A DNA stretch of 64,000 bases from Paenibacillus tengchongensis (GCF_008973665.1 NZ_WACP01000001.1:124001-188000), one strand, 5' to 3'. Positions 50,979 through 60,261 are shown, counted from the stretch's first letter. Numbers and translations: made by a program. Notes: generated by a model from the sequence alone, not told the origin.

Positions 50979-51992
50979 TTATATGCACAGCATCAGATGA
51001 CGCGAGAAGGAGCCCTTCTTGGCCACACAGCGGTCCACGATTTCAAATCCCGCCCTGTGGATCATCTCATCCACCGCTTCAATCGCCACGATCAGCACCC
51101 GGTCGGCAATCCGGCGGGTATGATCGAGTATCGCAAACTGCTCCTCCGGCGTAATGCTGGAATACAAATTATAGGGCATGTCCACAATGGCCGCATCGTA
51201 GTGCTCCTCGATATCGGCGATATCGCCCAGCGTCACCTCGGCTGTAAAACCGAAATGCGCGATATTGGCCCGTGCTCCTGCTACAATTAACGGATTAATG
51301 TCCCGGCCGACCATATCGATGCCCATGGACAGTGCTTCGACCATCACGGTTCCGATGCCGCAGCACGGATCGATGGCCTTGACGCCGAGCGGGTCGGGTA
51401 CGGCCATATTGACCGCCGCCCGGGCGACGCGCGTGCTGAGGGCGATCGAGTAACTGCGGGGCTTCTGCATCTGGCGCAGCCAGGTCGCATCATTCTTGTG
51501 GTATATGCCGAAGTACCATCGTCCGCCCAGTGCGGCTAAGCCGTACACGATGTCCGGACGCTTCACATCGGCCTCCCCATGGATGCGCAGTCCAATCTCG
51601 CGTTCAATGGCTCTGCGTCCATCATAATCGATTCTGGCTCCGGGCGGCAGATCGCTTATTTTGACACAAATTACCTTAAAGGTACTGTCGCCCACATCGA
51701 TCTGTTCAGTCTGGGTGTAAATCTCCTCCAGCGTATTTCCGGTGTAGATTACATCAACCCGCTCCTTGAGAAACGGACTGCGGCTGACCTCCACACAGGT
51801 CGTGCTGGCAAAAATATCATCCGTTACCCGCTGCCCGAACAGGCAGCGCAACTCCATCGCACAAAGCGACGCTTCGTCTTCTGTATTCGCATAGGTGTAT
51901 ATGTATGCCGGCGGATTCTGCGGCTGCGGGCTTTGCGCCTGCGCCGATTCTTTATAGGGATCTGTTGACACGGTATAATCGCTCCAATTCAT
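50979..51992 (-). CDS. TRM11/UPF0020-like RNA methyltransferase
   Basis: A 337-residue protein with a THUMP-like N-terminal half and a Rossmann methyltransferase C-terminal half. VKAIDPCCGIGTVMVEALSM is the SAM-binding motif I, GRDINPLIVAGARANI motif II, and DMPYNLYS the catalytic D/N-P-P-Y-like motif IV of amino-group RNA methylases. Relatives methylate guanosine at position 10 of tRNA. A role in tRNA modification is inferred from the family. The N-terminal 30 residues are rich in Pro and Gln and probably disordered. The ribosome site is weak. Confidence 0.8.
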   Translation of the reverse strand: MNWSDYTVSTDPYKESAQAQSPQPQNPPAYIYTYANTEDEASLCAMELRCLFGQRVTDDIFASTTCVEVSRSPFLKERVDVIYTGNTLEEIYTQTEQIDVGDSTFKVICVKISDLPPGARIDYDGRRAIEREIGLRIHGEADVKRPDIVYGLAALGGRWYFGIYHKNDATWLRQMQKPRSYSIALSTRVARAAVNMAVPDPLGVKAIDPCCGIGTVMVEALSMGIDMVGRDINPLIVAGARANIAHFGFTAEVTLGDIADIEEHYDAAIVDMPYNLYSSITPEEQFAILDHTRRIADRVLIVAIEAVDEMIHRAGFEIVDRCVAKKGSFSRHLMLCI

Positions 51993-52074
51993 CCGCGTGC
52001 TTTAAGCGGTGTTTTCCTCTGTTAAGCATCAAGTCTATCATGACGCTCCATCCTCAATCAATAAGCGCATTATT

Positions 52075-52103
52075 TTGAACCCTGGGCCGTTCTCCAGTAT
52101 AAT
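52075..52103 (+). promoter_or_regulatory. Promoter of the M20 dipeptidase gene
   Basis: TTGAAC (52075-52080), 17-base spacer, perfect TATAAT (52098-52103). The start near 52110 leaves a short leader to the ribosome site AAGGAGG and ATG at 52139. Confidence 0.7.
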
Positions 52104-52138
52104 GAAGAGCAGCAACACTCCAAGGAGGTACATATCAG

Positions 52139-53494
52139 ATGTCTTACGAAACTTATTTCCAGTCTGAGCGCGAAGCTCAGCTTGCCGAATTGAAGGAATG
52201 GCTGTCCATTCCAAGCATTTCCGCTATTTCCGCACACAAGGAGGATGTCCGAAAGGCCGCAGGTTGGCTGATGGATGCACTGCAGCGCGCCGGCCTTGAG
52301 AATATCGAGCTCTTCCCCACTGCCGGCCATCCTGTTGTTTATGCCGATTACCTGCATGCTCCCGGCAAGCCGACTGTCCTTGTCTACGGTCACTATGATG
52401 TGCAGCCAGTGGACCCGCTGAACCTGTGGACGACACCTCCCTTCGAGCCGGAGATTCGTGACGAGAAGCTGTACGCGCGCGGCGCCACGGATGACAAAGG
52501 TCAGGTCTTCATGCATATCAAGGCGCTGGAAGCCATCCTGAAGCAGGAAGGCTCACTGCCGGTGAACGTCAAGCTCTGCATTGAAGGCGAAGAAGAGATC
52601 GGCAGTGTCCATCTGCCGGCATTCCTTGAGCAGTACAAGGACAAGCTGGCGGCAGATGCGGTGCTTGTCTCCGACACGGCTCTCCTTGAGCGCGGACGTC
52701 CGGCGCTCTGCACCGGACTGCGCGGACTGTGCTCGCTGGAGGTCAGCGTAACCGCCGCTTCCACCGACCTGCATTCCGGCTCCTACGGCGGAGCGGTGCC
52801 GAACGCACTGCACGCCTTGGTCTCCCTGCTCAGCTCTCTGCATGATGACAAGGGCCGCGTGTCCGTCGAAGGCTTCTACGAAGGCGTGCCGGAGCTGTCG
52901 CCGCTGCTGCGCGAGGAATTCGCGAAGCAGGGCATCGACGAAGAGAAGATCAAAGCGAAGCTAGGTCTTGATTCGCTGTACGGCGAAGAAGGCTACAGCT
53001 TTGTGGAACGTGTGGGCGCCCGTCCGACGCTGGAGCTGAACGGCGTCTACGGCGGCTTCCAGGGGGAAGGCAGCAAGACTGTCATTCCGAAGGAAGCCCA
53101 TGCCAAGATTACCTGCCGCCTCGTCGGCGATCAGGATCCGCAGCATGTGCTGGATGCGATTGAGGCTCATCTCAAAGCCCACATTCAGACGGGGGCAAGA
53201 GTGCATGTGAAGCAGATGGAGAAGGCCCGCGCCTTCAATTGCGATCCAACCGATCCGATGCTGCAGAAGGCCGCCGATGCTTTCGGCAAGGTCTATGGTA
53301 CCCGAGCCCTCTTCACGAAGGACGGCGGCTCCATTCCGATCATGGAAAGCTTCTCGCGCATTCTGCAGGCTCCGGTTGTGCTGATGGGCTTTGGCCTCGA
53401 CGACGAGAACCTGCATGCGCCCGATGAGCATTTCAACCTGGAGAATTTCGACAAGGGCCTGCTGACGATCGTCGAGTTCCTGAAGACGGTATAA
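52139..53494 (+). CDS. M20-family dipeptidase
   Basis: A 451-residue zinc metallopeptidase. YGHYDVQPVDP holds the metal His and Asp, ARGATDDKGQ the bridging Asp, and EGEEEIGS the catalytic Glu-Glu pair; the dimerisation domain occupies about 190-340. It resembles the CNDP-type dipeptidases annotated in many Bacillales and should cleave dipeptides in the cytoplasm. It is monocistronic, with its own promoter and a GC-rich hairpin after the stop. Confidence 0.88.
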   Translation: MSYETYFQSEREAQLAELKEWLSIPSISAISAHKEDVRKAAGWLMDALQRAGLENIELFPTAGHPVVYADYLHAPGKPTVLVYGHYDVQPVDPLNLWTTPPFEPEIRDEKLYARGATDDKGQVFMHIKALEAILKQEGSLPVNVKLCIEGEEEIGSVHLPAFLEQYKDKLAADAVLVSDTALLERGRPALCTGLRGLCSLEVSVTAASTDLHSGSYGGAVPNALHALVSLLSSLHDDKGRVSVEGFYEGVPELSPLLREEFAKQGIDEEKIKAKLGLDSLYGEEGYSFVERVGARPTLELNGVYGGFQGEGSKTVIPKEAHAKITCRLVGDQDPQHVLDAIEAHLKAHIQTGARVHVKQMEKARAFNCDPTDPMLQKAADAFGKVYGTRALFTKDGGSIPIMESFSRILQAPVVLMGFGLDDENLHAPDEHFNLENFDKGLLTIVEFLKTV

Positions 53495-53517
53495 GTAATA
53501 CACAGCGCACAATAACC

Positions 53518-53555
53518 AGGCGGAGCCCCCGTATCACCGGGAGCCCCGCCTCTTC
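53518..53555 (+). terminator. Candidate terminator of the dipeptidase gene
   Basis: AGGCGGaGC...GC-CCGCCT form a stem followed by CTTCC; the T-run is poor, so this is tentative. Confidence 0.4.
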
Positions 53556-53657
53556 CGCGTACTGAGCCTGCGCAGGGCCGGCGGAATGGGCATACACACT
53601 GACCATCCGCGAATTTACACATACATTAGTGTAGAAGCTTGCAAAGGAGGAATTGAA

Positions 53658-53750
53658 ATGAGTGAATGTTACCCTTCGTTCGCTTTCACTTCTACTACCG
53701 TCATTCTCGTGCTCTACATTCTCCTGGTCATCGTCTTAAAAACATTCTAG
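53658..53750 (+). CDS. YjcZ-like tiny transmembrane protein
   Basis: A 30-residue ORF, MSECYPSFAFTSTT followed by a hydrophobic helix VILVLYILLVIVL and a short basic end. AAAGGAGG lies seven bases before the ATG and a perfect terminator follows 20 bases after the stop. The composition and the LVLYILLVIV core resemble the YjcZ/tiny-TM family found in spores of Bacillales. That assignment is by pattern only; the protein is too short for certainty. Confidence 0.6.
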   Translation: MSECYPSFAFTSTTVILVLYILLVIVLKTF

Positions 53751-53771
53751 AACAGGTGAATAACAAGCCGG

Positions 53772-53802
53772 AACAGCCTGCCGATTACGGCAGGCTGTTT
53801 TC
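53772..53802. terminator. Rho-independent terminator, bidirectional
   Basis: AACAGCCTGCCG-atta-CGGCAGGCTGTT, perfect 12-base arms, followed by TT. It serves the tiny-TM gene and the convergent gene at 53806. Confidence 0.88.
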
Positions 53803-53805
53803 CTG

Positions 53806-54129
53806 TCAGGTGTAGAGCAGCGTAATGACCAGCAGCTCATACAACACCAGGGTAAGGATTATCTCGTCCTGCCCCCAGGACGGGCTGCCGAACAATCTGC
53901 CGTCTCCGCCATGCGGCGGCCGTACGGCCAGCTTCAATAATCCTTTTTCACAGCCGACAATTCTTCCGAACACCACCTGGCTGTCCACCGTCTCGATTTT
54001 GACATATTGATTCTTGTACTTGCGGCAAATTTCCTGTACCTGATGCCGGATATTCCTGATATAATTCGCTGACTGCGCATCCGCCTGATACAGAACCTGC
54101 TCATGGTAGGTTGTCGGGTAGTAGCTCAT
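53806..54129 (-). CDS. Hypothetical protein with Sm-like middle and hydrophobic C terminus
   Basis: A 107-residue protein. The Tyr-rich start SYYPTTYHEQVLYQ and the segment YVKIETVDSQVVFGRIVGCE have the look of a small beta-barrel (Sm/LSM-like turn), and the C terminus EIILTLVLYELLVITLLYT is hydrophobic. Comparable proteins occur in spore formers without known function. GGAGG lies about 10 bases before the ATG. I cannot name a family. Confidence 0.5.
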   Translation of the reverse strand: MSYYPTTYHEQVLYQADAQSANYIRNIRHQVQEICRKYKNQYVKIETVDSQVVFGRIVGCEKGLLKLAVRPPHGGDGRLFGSPSWGQDEIILTLVLYELLVITLLYT

Positions 54130-54221
54130 CCTTGGCTCGCCTCCGTTTATTTGGTTCTGTTCAGCGTATGCACAAACGGCGGCCTGTGTGTTTGCCTAAG
54201 TCAAGAGATTAATAAAGACAC

Positions 54222-54246
54222 AAAAAAAACCCTTGGAAACCAAGGA
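54222..54246 (-). terminator. Rho-independent terminator of the tRNA gene
   Basis: CCTTGG-ttt-CCAAGG on the minus strand, followed by eight T residues. Confidence 0.8.
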
Positions 54247-54262
54247 TTTCATCGTCGAAGTA

Positions 54263-54336
54263 TGGAGCGGGTGATGGGAATCGAACCCACGCTATCAGCT
54301 TGGAAGGCTGAAGTTCTACCATTGAACTACACCCGC
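54263..54336 (-). tRNA. tRNA-Gly (anticodon TCC)
   Basis: On the minus strand the 74-base gene begins GCGGGTGTAGTTCAATGG and ends GGGTTCGATTCCCATC plus the acceptor strand and an encoded CCA. The acceptor arm GCGGGTG pairs with CACCCGC, the D-loop has GTTCAATGGTAGAAC, the T-loop GGTTCGATTCC. The anticodon loop CTTCCAA reads TCC, for glycine GGA and GGG codons. It has its own promoter and terminator. Confidence 0.97.
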
Positions 54337-54344
54337 AATGACAT

Positions 54345-54373
54345 ATAATAACTGAATGCAAGAGTTATCTTAA
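54345..54373 (-). promoter_or_regulatory. Promoter of tRNA-Gly
   Basis: Minus-strand TTAAGA (54368-54373), 17 bases, TATTAT (54345-54350), ending nine bases before the mature tRNA. Confidence 0.6.
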
Positions 54374-54420
54374 CACTATCACCGTCAAAAATCAACCCTC
54401 TGCCGGCTGCGAGCCATCCT

Positions 54421-56544
54421 TCACAGCGGCAGTCCGAGCGCAGGCCTCAGGAAGGAATCCTCAAATTCCGCAGCCTGGAGCGGCTTCCCGAACAGATACC
54501 CTTGCGCTTCATGACACTGCTGCTCCCGCAGAAATTGCAGCTGATCCTTGTTCTCCACACCCTCGGCTGTAACCTTGAGCTTCAAGTGATGCGCCATGGA
54601 GGTGATAGTAGACACTATCGCCGCATTGTTGCTGTCCTCCATTACCTCGGATACAAAGGAGCGGTCTATCTTCAGCCGGTCGATCGGCATATTCTTGAGA
54701 TAATGCAGCGAGCTGTAGCCTGTCCCGAAATCATCAATGCTGATAAATACCCCCAGACCCTTCAAGCGGTTCAGCTGCTCGAATGCGGTCTCTTTGTCCA
54801 GAGTCATGCTCTCGGTGATCTCCAGGTCGACATAGCCAGGGTCCAGTCCGATATCATGCAGCATCGCGGCAATCTTCCCGGCCAGGTTCGGCTGCAGGAA
54901 CTGGCGCATCGACAGGTTGATCGAGACACAGATCGGCCGGTAGCCTGCCAGCTGCCACTGCTTGTTCTGCCGGCAGGCCGTCCGCAGCACCCATTCACCA
55001 ATCGGCACGATCAGCCCGCTCTCCTCGGCCACCGGAATGAATTCCACTGGCGATACCATTCCCCGCTTGGGGTGGTTCCACCGGAGGAGCGCCTCCATCC
55101 CGACAATCTCTTCCGTTTCCAGCTGTACCTGCGGCTGATAGACGAGATAGAATTCGTCCCGTTCCAGTGCCCGGCGCAAGTCGTTCTCCAGCTTGAGCCG
55201 CTCCTTCGCTTTCATCTGCATGGCCGGAATATAGCGCCGGATTTCGACCCCCTGCTCTTTGGCGTTATGTACAGCCGCGTCCGCATTCTGAATGAGCTGC
55301 TCCGCGGTCTCTCCATCCCCCGGAAAGATGCTCACTCCCAGACTAAGCGAGATATGATATTCCCCGGATTCCAGACTGACCGGAGATTCGAACAGGCGCT
55401 GCAGCTCCGCAGCCCGGAGCAGACAGCTCTCCGTCCCGCTGCGGCCGGTCATCAGGAATGCGAATTCGTCCGCCCCCATGCTGAACAATTGCTCGCCGGC
55501 CTGCACTTCTTCAAGAATCCGCAGCGCTACCAGCTGCAGCAATTGGTCGCCGGCAAAGTGGCCCAGCGAATCATTGATATTCTTAAAATGGTTAATATTC
55601 ATAATCGCCAGCGCCGAGAATCCGCCAGTCTTGTCTTTTCCGTCTTGCCGCAGAAGTTCCTCTACACGCTGCATCAGCCGGCGCCGGTTCGGCAGACCGG
55701 TCAAATCATCATGATAAGCCAAATAATTGATCCGTGCCTCGGCCTGACGGCTCTCATGAAAAGGCTCCTCAATCGTCAGGCGGTATACGCCGGTAAGCAT
55801 CAGATAATAGGCAACCCCGCTGCAAAGCATTCCCAGGAGATAGTCCGTTTCGCCGACACTGAAGAGATTCATAAAGAAAACCTGGCCGAGCGCAAAAAAG
55901 ATAAGGGCGCGGATAATGATCAGGAGGGAAGCCGATTTCTCAACCCGGCCGGGGTAGACGATCATGCCTACGCCAAGCAGGTAAATGAATAACACTGCCA
56001 TGTCAGCGACATGCTTCAGGTTATCTGTCCATATGTAGTCCTTACCACCGGGTATCAGGGATTCGCCAAGGAAAAGCACGGTCAGAGTCAAGGCAATCAC
56101 CAGCAGAGAGACGCCGAATACCCGCTTTTTACTTTTGACCGATACCGGTTCATCTTCTTTGCTGAAAATAATTAATATACCCAAGCTGCTGGCCAGGCGC
56201 GAGGCAGTCAGCACCCACAACGATTGCTCCGGAGTAATGAAGGATGCGACATACGAAATTCCGACAAAGCTTAACGTATGCAAAAAATCGAATATACATA
56301 CTACCAGGAACAGCGCGGAGGTAAACAATCTGGCCTTTGATAATTTATCGGAGAAGAACAGCCAGCCCTGGGCAAAAATCGCAAAACTGAACGCTATGTT
56401 GCAGCAGCCGGCAATCAGATATAACGCAAGCAACAGATCCTCGTTCTGGATATTGCCCAGCGGCGTGCGGAAAATCTGAATCAGCAGGAACAGCGCCGCA
56501 CCGATGATTGCCGCATGAATGGTCTTTCTCTCTTCTTGTCTCAT
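54421..56544 (-). CDS. Membrane GGDEF-EAL protein, c-di-GMP phosphodiesterase with degenerate GGDEF
   Basis: A 707-residue protein. Residues about 10-255 hold seven to eight membrane segments of MASE3 type (FDFLHTLSFVGISY). A GGDEF domain (about 272-435) follows, with DDLTGLPNRR. However, the active-site loop reads GADEF (357-361), and the metal-site Asp of the DxDxFK phrase is Asn in NINHFKNIND. The EAL domain (about 450-690) is intact: EALLRW (484-489), NLSMRQF, LEITES, DDFGTGYSSL, KIDRSF, AEGVE. It probably hydrolyses c-di-GMP, with the GGDEF part as a regulatory unit. ATG 56544 has GAGAGGG upstream. Confidence 0.88.
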   Translation of the reverse strand: MRQEERKTIHAAIIGAALFLLIQIFRTPLGNIQNEDLLLALYLIAGCCNIAFSFAIFAQGWLFFSDKLSKARLFTSALFLVVCIFDFLHTLSFVGISYVASFITPEQSLWVLTASRLASSLGILIIFSKEDEPVSVKSKKRVFGVSLLVIALTLTVLFLGESLIPGGKDYIWTDNLKHVADMAVLFIYLLGVGMIVYPGRVEKSASLLIIIRALIFFALGQVFFMNLFSVGETDYLLGMLCSGVAYYLMLTGVYRLTIEEPFHESRQAEARINYLAYHDDLTGLPNRRRLMQRVEELLRQDGKDKTGGFSALAIMNINHFKNINDSLGHFAGDQLLQLVALRILEEVQAGEQLFSMGADEFAFLMTGRSGTESCLLRAAELQRLFESPVSLESGEYHISLSLGVSIFPGDGETAEQLIQNADAAVHNAKEQGVEIRRYIPAMQMKAKERLKLENDLRRALERDEFYLVYQPQVQLETEEIVGMEALLRWNHPKRGMVSPVEFIPVAEESGLIVPIGEWVLRTACRQNKQWQLAGYRPICVSINLSMRQFLQPNLAGKIAAMLHDIGLDPGYVDLEITESMTLDKETAFEQLNRLKGLGVFISIDDFGTGYSSLHYLKNMPIDRLKIDRSFVSEVMEDSNNAAIVSTITSMAHHLKLKVTAEGVENKDQLQFLREQQCHEAQGYLFGKPLQAAEFEDSFLRPALGLPL

Positions 56545-56651
56545 AAGTCCCTCTCACACGAAAATGATATCTATATCAGTGATTGTATATATTTATGTCC
56601 TATGTATAAATATCGGCTTCCCCGCCCCTTAAAGTTACATTCATTTCATTA

Positions 56652-56690
56652 TAAAAGAAAAGCACCTTACCCTGATGCGGGAAAGGTGCC
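56652..56690 (-). terminator. Rho-independent terminator of the aldolase-like gene
   Basis: GGCACCTTTCCC pairs with GGGTAAGGTGC on the minus strand, followed by TTTTCTTTT. Confidence 0.78.
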
Positions 56691-56712
56691 TAATTGCGGT
56701 ATATTACGCCTG

Positions 56713-57672
56713 TTATTGCTCTCCGAAGTTCACTTCGGGAGTGGTCAGCTTGTCGTAAAAGGCCACCGCCTCATCCTTATTGGCGGATGCGCGCAGCGCC
56801 ATTGCCGACCGCGGATGCTCGTCCAGCGTTCCGGTGATCATGTAGGGGATGATGTAGCCCCATTCCTCTTTCTCCCGCAGCGGAATCATCAGCTGCTCCA
56901 GGATTTCAATTACCGGGCGCAGCGAATACTGTGTATTCTTCAGATGGGTGACCAGCAGCTCGGTCGGGCAGTTGCCGGCGGCACGCCCCATTCCGTAGCA
57001 GGAGGCATCCAGCAGCTCCACGCCCAGTTCCGAAGCGATCAAGGTATTGGAGAAGGCAAGCTGCAGATTGTTGTGCGTGTGCACACCAAGTCTTTTATTC
57101 GGCAAATGGGTTTTGAACTTGTCTACGAGATACTTGATATCATTATGGTCAAGGCTTCCGTAGGAATCGACGATATAGACCACATCCACTACGCTCTCGC
57201 GGATCAGATCGAACGCCTCCAGCAGTTCATTCTCCATTACATTGGAGAGGGCCATAATGTTGATGGTTGTCTCATACCCGCGGTCATGAAAAATCTGAAC
57301 AAGCTGCAGCGCCTTGTCCACATCCTTACTGTAGCAGGCGACGCGAATCAGATCGAGCATGCTCTCGCTGCGGGGCAGAATGTCATTCTCATCGACGCGT
57401 CCGATGTCCACCAGCGCTGACAGCTTCGTATGGCCTTTCTCCGGAATGACCTTCCGCAGGAAATCATCATTCAGAAAACGCCATGGACCGGCCCCTTCCG
57501 CGCCCTTCAGCAGCTTAGGAGAATTTTTGTAGCCGATTTCCATATAATCAATACCGGCCTCATTCAGTCCGGCATACAGCTTCTGCACAAATTCAATACT
57601 GAAATCCCAGTTGTTGACGAGTCCCCCGTCACGAATGGTGCAGTCCACAATTTTGCTCTGGTTGCTCTTCAC
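56713..57672 (-). CDS. DRE-TIM (HMGL-like) aldolase-domain protein
   Basis: A 319-residue TIM-barrel protein. VDCTIRDGGLVNNW is the DRE-TIM metallolyase start and GVHTHNNLQLAFSN carries the metal-site His residues. The fold is shared by isopropylmalate synthase, HMG-CoA lyase and 4-hydroxy-2-oxovalerate aldolase. The exact reaction is unknown and the neighbours give no hint. The start is GTG at 57672, supported by GAAGGGAG about eight bases upstream; an ATG start is absent. It is a single-gene unit. Confidence 0.78.
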   Translation of the reverse strand: MKSNQSKIVDCTIRDGGLVNNWDFSIEFVQKLYAGLNEAGIDYMEIGYKNSPKLLKGAEGAGPWRFLNDDFLRKVIPEKGHTKLSALVDIGRVDENDILPRSESMLDLIRVACYSKDVDKALQLVQIFHDRGYETTINIMALSNVMENELLEAFDLIRESVVDVVYIVDSYGSLDHNDIKYLVDKFKTHLPNKRLGVHTHNNLQLAFSNTLIASELGVELLDASCYGMGRAAGNCPTELLVTHLKNTQYSLRPVIEILEQLMIPLREKEEWGYIIPYMITGTLDEHPRSAMALRASANKDEAVAFYDKLTTPEVNFGEQ

Positions 57673-57928
57673 GTTACGTCTCCCTTCAGCGTTCTTGCTT
57701 GGTTCTTTGCCCGCATAGATTTACTATGCAGACATTATCGTACAATCATACTTTAGAGGCGAATATATTGTAAAGAAATCATCGCCAAAATCCTCACAAG
57801 CCCCTAATTCACTTGAAATCATTGGGACATTTGTATATTCACTATAATATTTGCGAAGTTCGGCCAAGTCATGACAAAGATCACGGAATTACCTTGTGAA
57901 AAATGATACATTACAAGAAATTAATCAT

Positions 57929-57943
57929 TGAGATTGATTCTCA
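57929..57943. promoter_or_regulatory. Fur box upstream of feoA
   Basis: TGAGATT-G-ATTCTCA matches 11 of 14 positions of the 7-1-7 Fur box (TGATAAT-N-ATTATCA) and is part of a longer inverted repeat. It ends 23 bases before the feoA ATG, where a bound repressor would block transcription in iron-rich cells. Confidence 0.65.
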
Positions 57944-57966
57944 ATCTCTTTCGGAGGGATATTAAT

Positions 57967-58209
57967 ATGGCTTCCACATCCTGCTCCTTGCTGCGTTTAC
58001 AACCGGGCTCTACTTGCTCCATTCTCAAAATAGAAGGCATGAACCCTATCCTGCGGCGCCGTCTTGCCGATCTTGGGGTATCCGAAGGCGTGGTTGTCCG
58101 TTTGAAAGGGAGAGGCCCCTTCCTCGGTCCCGTAACCCTGGAATGTAACGGCCAGTTGTTCGCCATCCGCCGGAAGGAAGCTTCGCGGATTGAGGTGAAT
58201 GTGTCATGA
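57967..58209 (+). CDS. feoA: Ferrous iron transport protein FeoA
   Basis: An 80-residue SH3-like protein: SLLRLQPGSTCSILKIEGMN, RRLADLGVSEGVVVRL and FAIRRKEASRIEVN are FeoA phrases. It assists FeoB at the cytoplasmic face of the membrane. ATG 57967 has CGGAGGG eight bases upstream; the frame is open further upstream, but only through the Fur box. The stop overlaps the feoB start (ATGA). Confidence 0.92.
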   Translation: MASTSCSLLRLQPGSTCSILKIEGMNPILRRRLADLGVSEGVVVRLKGRGPFLGPVTLECNGQLFAIRRKEASRIEVNVS

Positions 58210-60218
58210 GCTCGGTCGCACTTGTCGGGAATCCCAATACCGGAAAGACCTCGCTGTTCAATACCTTGACCTCCTCCTACGAATATGTCGGCAACTGGGC
58301 GGGCGTAACGGTTGAGAAAAAGGTCGGCAGCCTGAAGAACGGCGCCGGCAAGCTGATTGACCTGCCAGGTATCTATTCGCTGCACCCCCTCTCCCGCGAT
58401 GAAGGGGTTGCAGCCCAATACCTGGTTGAGGAGACGCCTGAGGCGCTGATCAATATCGTTGATGCTTCCCAGCTCGAACGGAATCTGCTGCTGACGCTGC
58501 AGCTCCTTGAATACGGCAAACCGACGCTGCTGGGCCTCAATATGATTGACGTGGCGAATGCCCGTGGCATTCATGTGAACCCGGAGGTGCTGGAGGCCCG
58601 GCTCGGCATTACGGTCTTGCCCCTGGTGGCCAGAACCGGCAAGGGAAGCGCCCAAGTGCTGAGTGTGCTGCAGCACACCTCGGCGATCCCGGCAGTAAAT
58701 TTCAGGCTGGATTACGGGGAACTGGCCGAGGAAGCGATTGCCTCCATTGAGCAAGAACTAAGCGAGATCCAAGGCCTGCCCAATCACCGCTGGGTTGCGC
58801 TGCAGCTCATGGAGCAGAATCCGATTATACTAGAGCTGCTAAGCAAGCGGATGGACACCGGGCGCATGCTCGCTATCTGTGACAGCTGCCAGAGCAATCT
58901 GCAGAGCCGCAAGCTTGCCCTGACACTGCCGCAATGGATCCGGTCTGTCCGCATGGATTATATCCGCTCCCTGTGCCGGGAAGCCATGGATACGAGTTCA
59001 ATTAAACCGCATAATTTGACGGAAAGACTGGACGCTGTCCTGACGCACCGGTATCTCGGGCTGCCGCTGTTCATCTTCTTTATGTACGTGATGTTTAAGG
59101 CCACCTTTGAATGGATTGGTGCACCTTTATCTGATTTGCTCGACGGTTTTATTGCCGGACCGCTCAGCGACGGTGCAGGAACGCTTCTTGAGAGCATTGG
59201 CGCCTCCGGCTTCACGCACGCCCTCATTGTCGACGGAATCATCGGTGGTGTCGGCGGTGTGCTGGTCTTTGTTCCGCAAATCTTTATTCTGTTCCTGATG
59301 ATCTCCTTCCTGGAGGATTCCGGATATATGGCCCGCGTCTGTCTGCTGATGGACAGCACCATGGAACGGATGGGACTGAACGGCAAGGCATTTATTCCGT
59401 TTATCATCGGTTTCGGCTGCAATGTTCCGGCGATTATGGCCGCGCGCAGCATCGAGCAGCCCAAGGACCGGATGCTCACTACATTGCTGATGCCGCTCAT
59501 GTCCTGCTCGGCCCGCTTGCCGGTGTATCTGCTGTTCGCCGCCGTATTCTTCCCGCAGCGTCAGGCTGCTGCCGTACTGTCCATGTATGTGCTTGGCGTT
59601 GTGTTCGCGCTGGTTTTGTGTAAGTTGTTCTCCAAGCATTTGTTCAAGAACGATTCTTCTGTCTTTATTGTAGAGCTGCCTCCGTACCGGATGCCGCAAT
59701 TCAAGACGCTCGGCCGCAGTACCTGGGAGAAAGGCAAAGGCTTCCTGCGCAAAGCGGGAACTATTATCCTCGCCGGCTCAGTCATTATCTGGCTGATGAC
59801 TTATGCCGGTCCCGGCGGTCTGGATGTGGCGATGGACGACAGCTTCCTGGCCAAGTTCGGCGGATTGATTGCACCACTGCTGGAACCGCTAGGCTTCGGC
59901 ACCTGGCAAGCCGGCTCTACGCTGGTTCCCGGCTTCCTGGCTAAAGAGGTCGTTGTATCGACGATGAATATCATTTACCATGTACCGGATGCTCCCGGGC
60001 TTGAGAATCAGATTGCCCAAGTGTTTACTCCTTTAAGCTCAATCAGCTTTATGGCCTTTATCCTCCTCTATATTCCTTGTCTGGCCACAGTGGGAGTCAT
60101 CAAGAAAGAGACGGCTTCCTGGAAATGGACACTCTTCTCCATGGGGTATTCCCTCGTGCTTGCCTACATCGTTTCACTGGTTATTTTCCAGGTCGGACGC
60201 TTGCTCGGCTGGTCGTAG
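58206..60218 (+). CDS. feoB: Ferrous iron transporter FeoB
   Basis: A 670-residue iron(II) transporter with an N-terminal G domain: G1 GNPNTGKTS, switch phrase NWAGVTVEKK, G3 DLPGIYSL, G4 LNMID. A helical GDI-like region (about 165-270) follows. The membrane part has Gate motifs with the conserved GFGCNVPAIMAARSIE and the second half SARLPVYLLFAAVFFP. It imports ferrous iron using GTP. It is coupled to feoA and followed by a Cys-rich accessory gene after 43 bases. Confidence 0.96.
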   Translation: MSSVALVGNPNTGKTSLFNTLTSSYEYVGNWAGVTVEKKVGSLKNGAGKLIDLPGIYSLHPLSRDEGVAAQYLVEETPEALINIVDASQLERNLLLTLQLLEYGKPTLLGLNMIDVANARGIHVNPEVLEARLGITVLPLVARTGKGSAQVLSVLQHTSAIPAVNFRLDYGELAEEAIASIEQELSEIQGLPNHRWVALQLMEQNPIILELLSKRMDTGRMLAICDSCQSNLQSRKLALTLPQWIRSVRMDYIRSLCREAMDTSSIKPHNLTERLDAVLTHRYLGLPLFIFFMYVMFKATFEWIGAPLSDLLDGFIAGPLSDGAGTLLESIGASGFTHALIVDGIIGGVGGVLVFVPQIFILFLMISFLEDSGYMARVCLLMDSTMERMGLNGKAFIPFIIGFGCNVPAIMAARSIEQPKDRMLTTLLMPLMSCSARLPVYLLFAAVFFPQRQAAAVLSMYVLGVVFALVLCKLFSKHLFKNDSSVFIVELPPYRMPQFKTLGRSTWEKGKGFLRKAGTIILAGSVIIWLMTYAGPGGLDVAMDDSFLAKFGGLIAPLLEPLGFGTWQAGSTLVPGFLAKEVVVSTMNIIYHVPDAPGLENQIAQVFTPLSSISFMAFILLYIPCLATVGVIKKETASWKWTLFSMGYSLVLAYIVSLVIFQVGRLLGWS

Positions 60219-60261
60219 AACCTCTGTTGCAGGACTTATATTAGGAAAGCGGTGATAAACA

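Noticed and set aside
54103-54348. Plus-strand ORF ending in MGIEPTLSAWKAEVLPLNYTR
   Set aside because: It is the antisense reading of tRNA-Gly(TCC), a well-known false protein in annotation.
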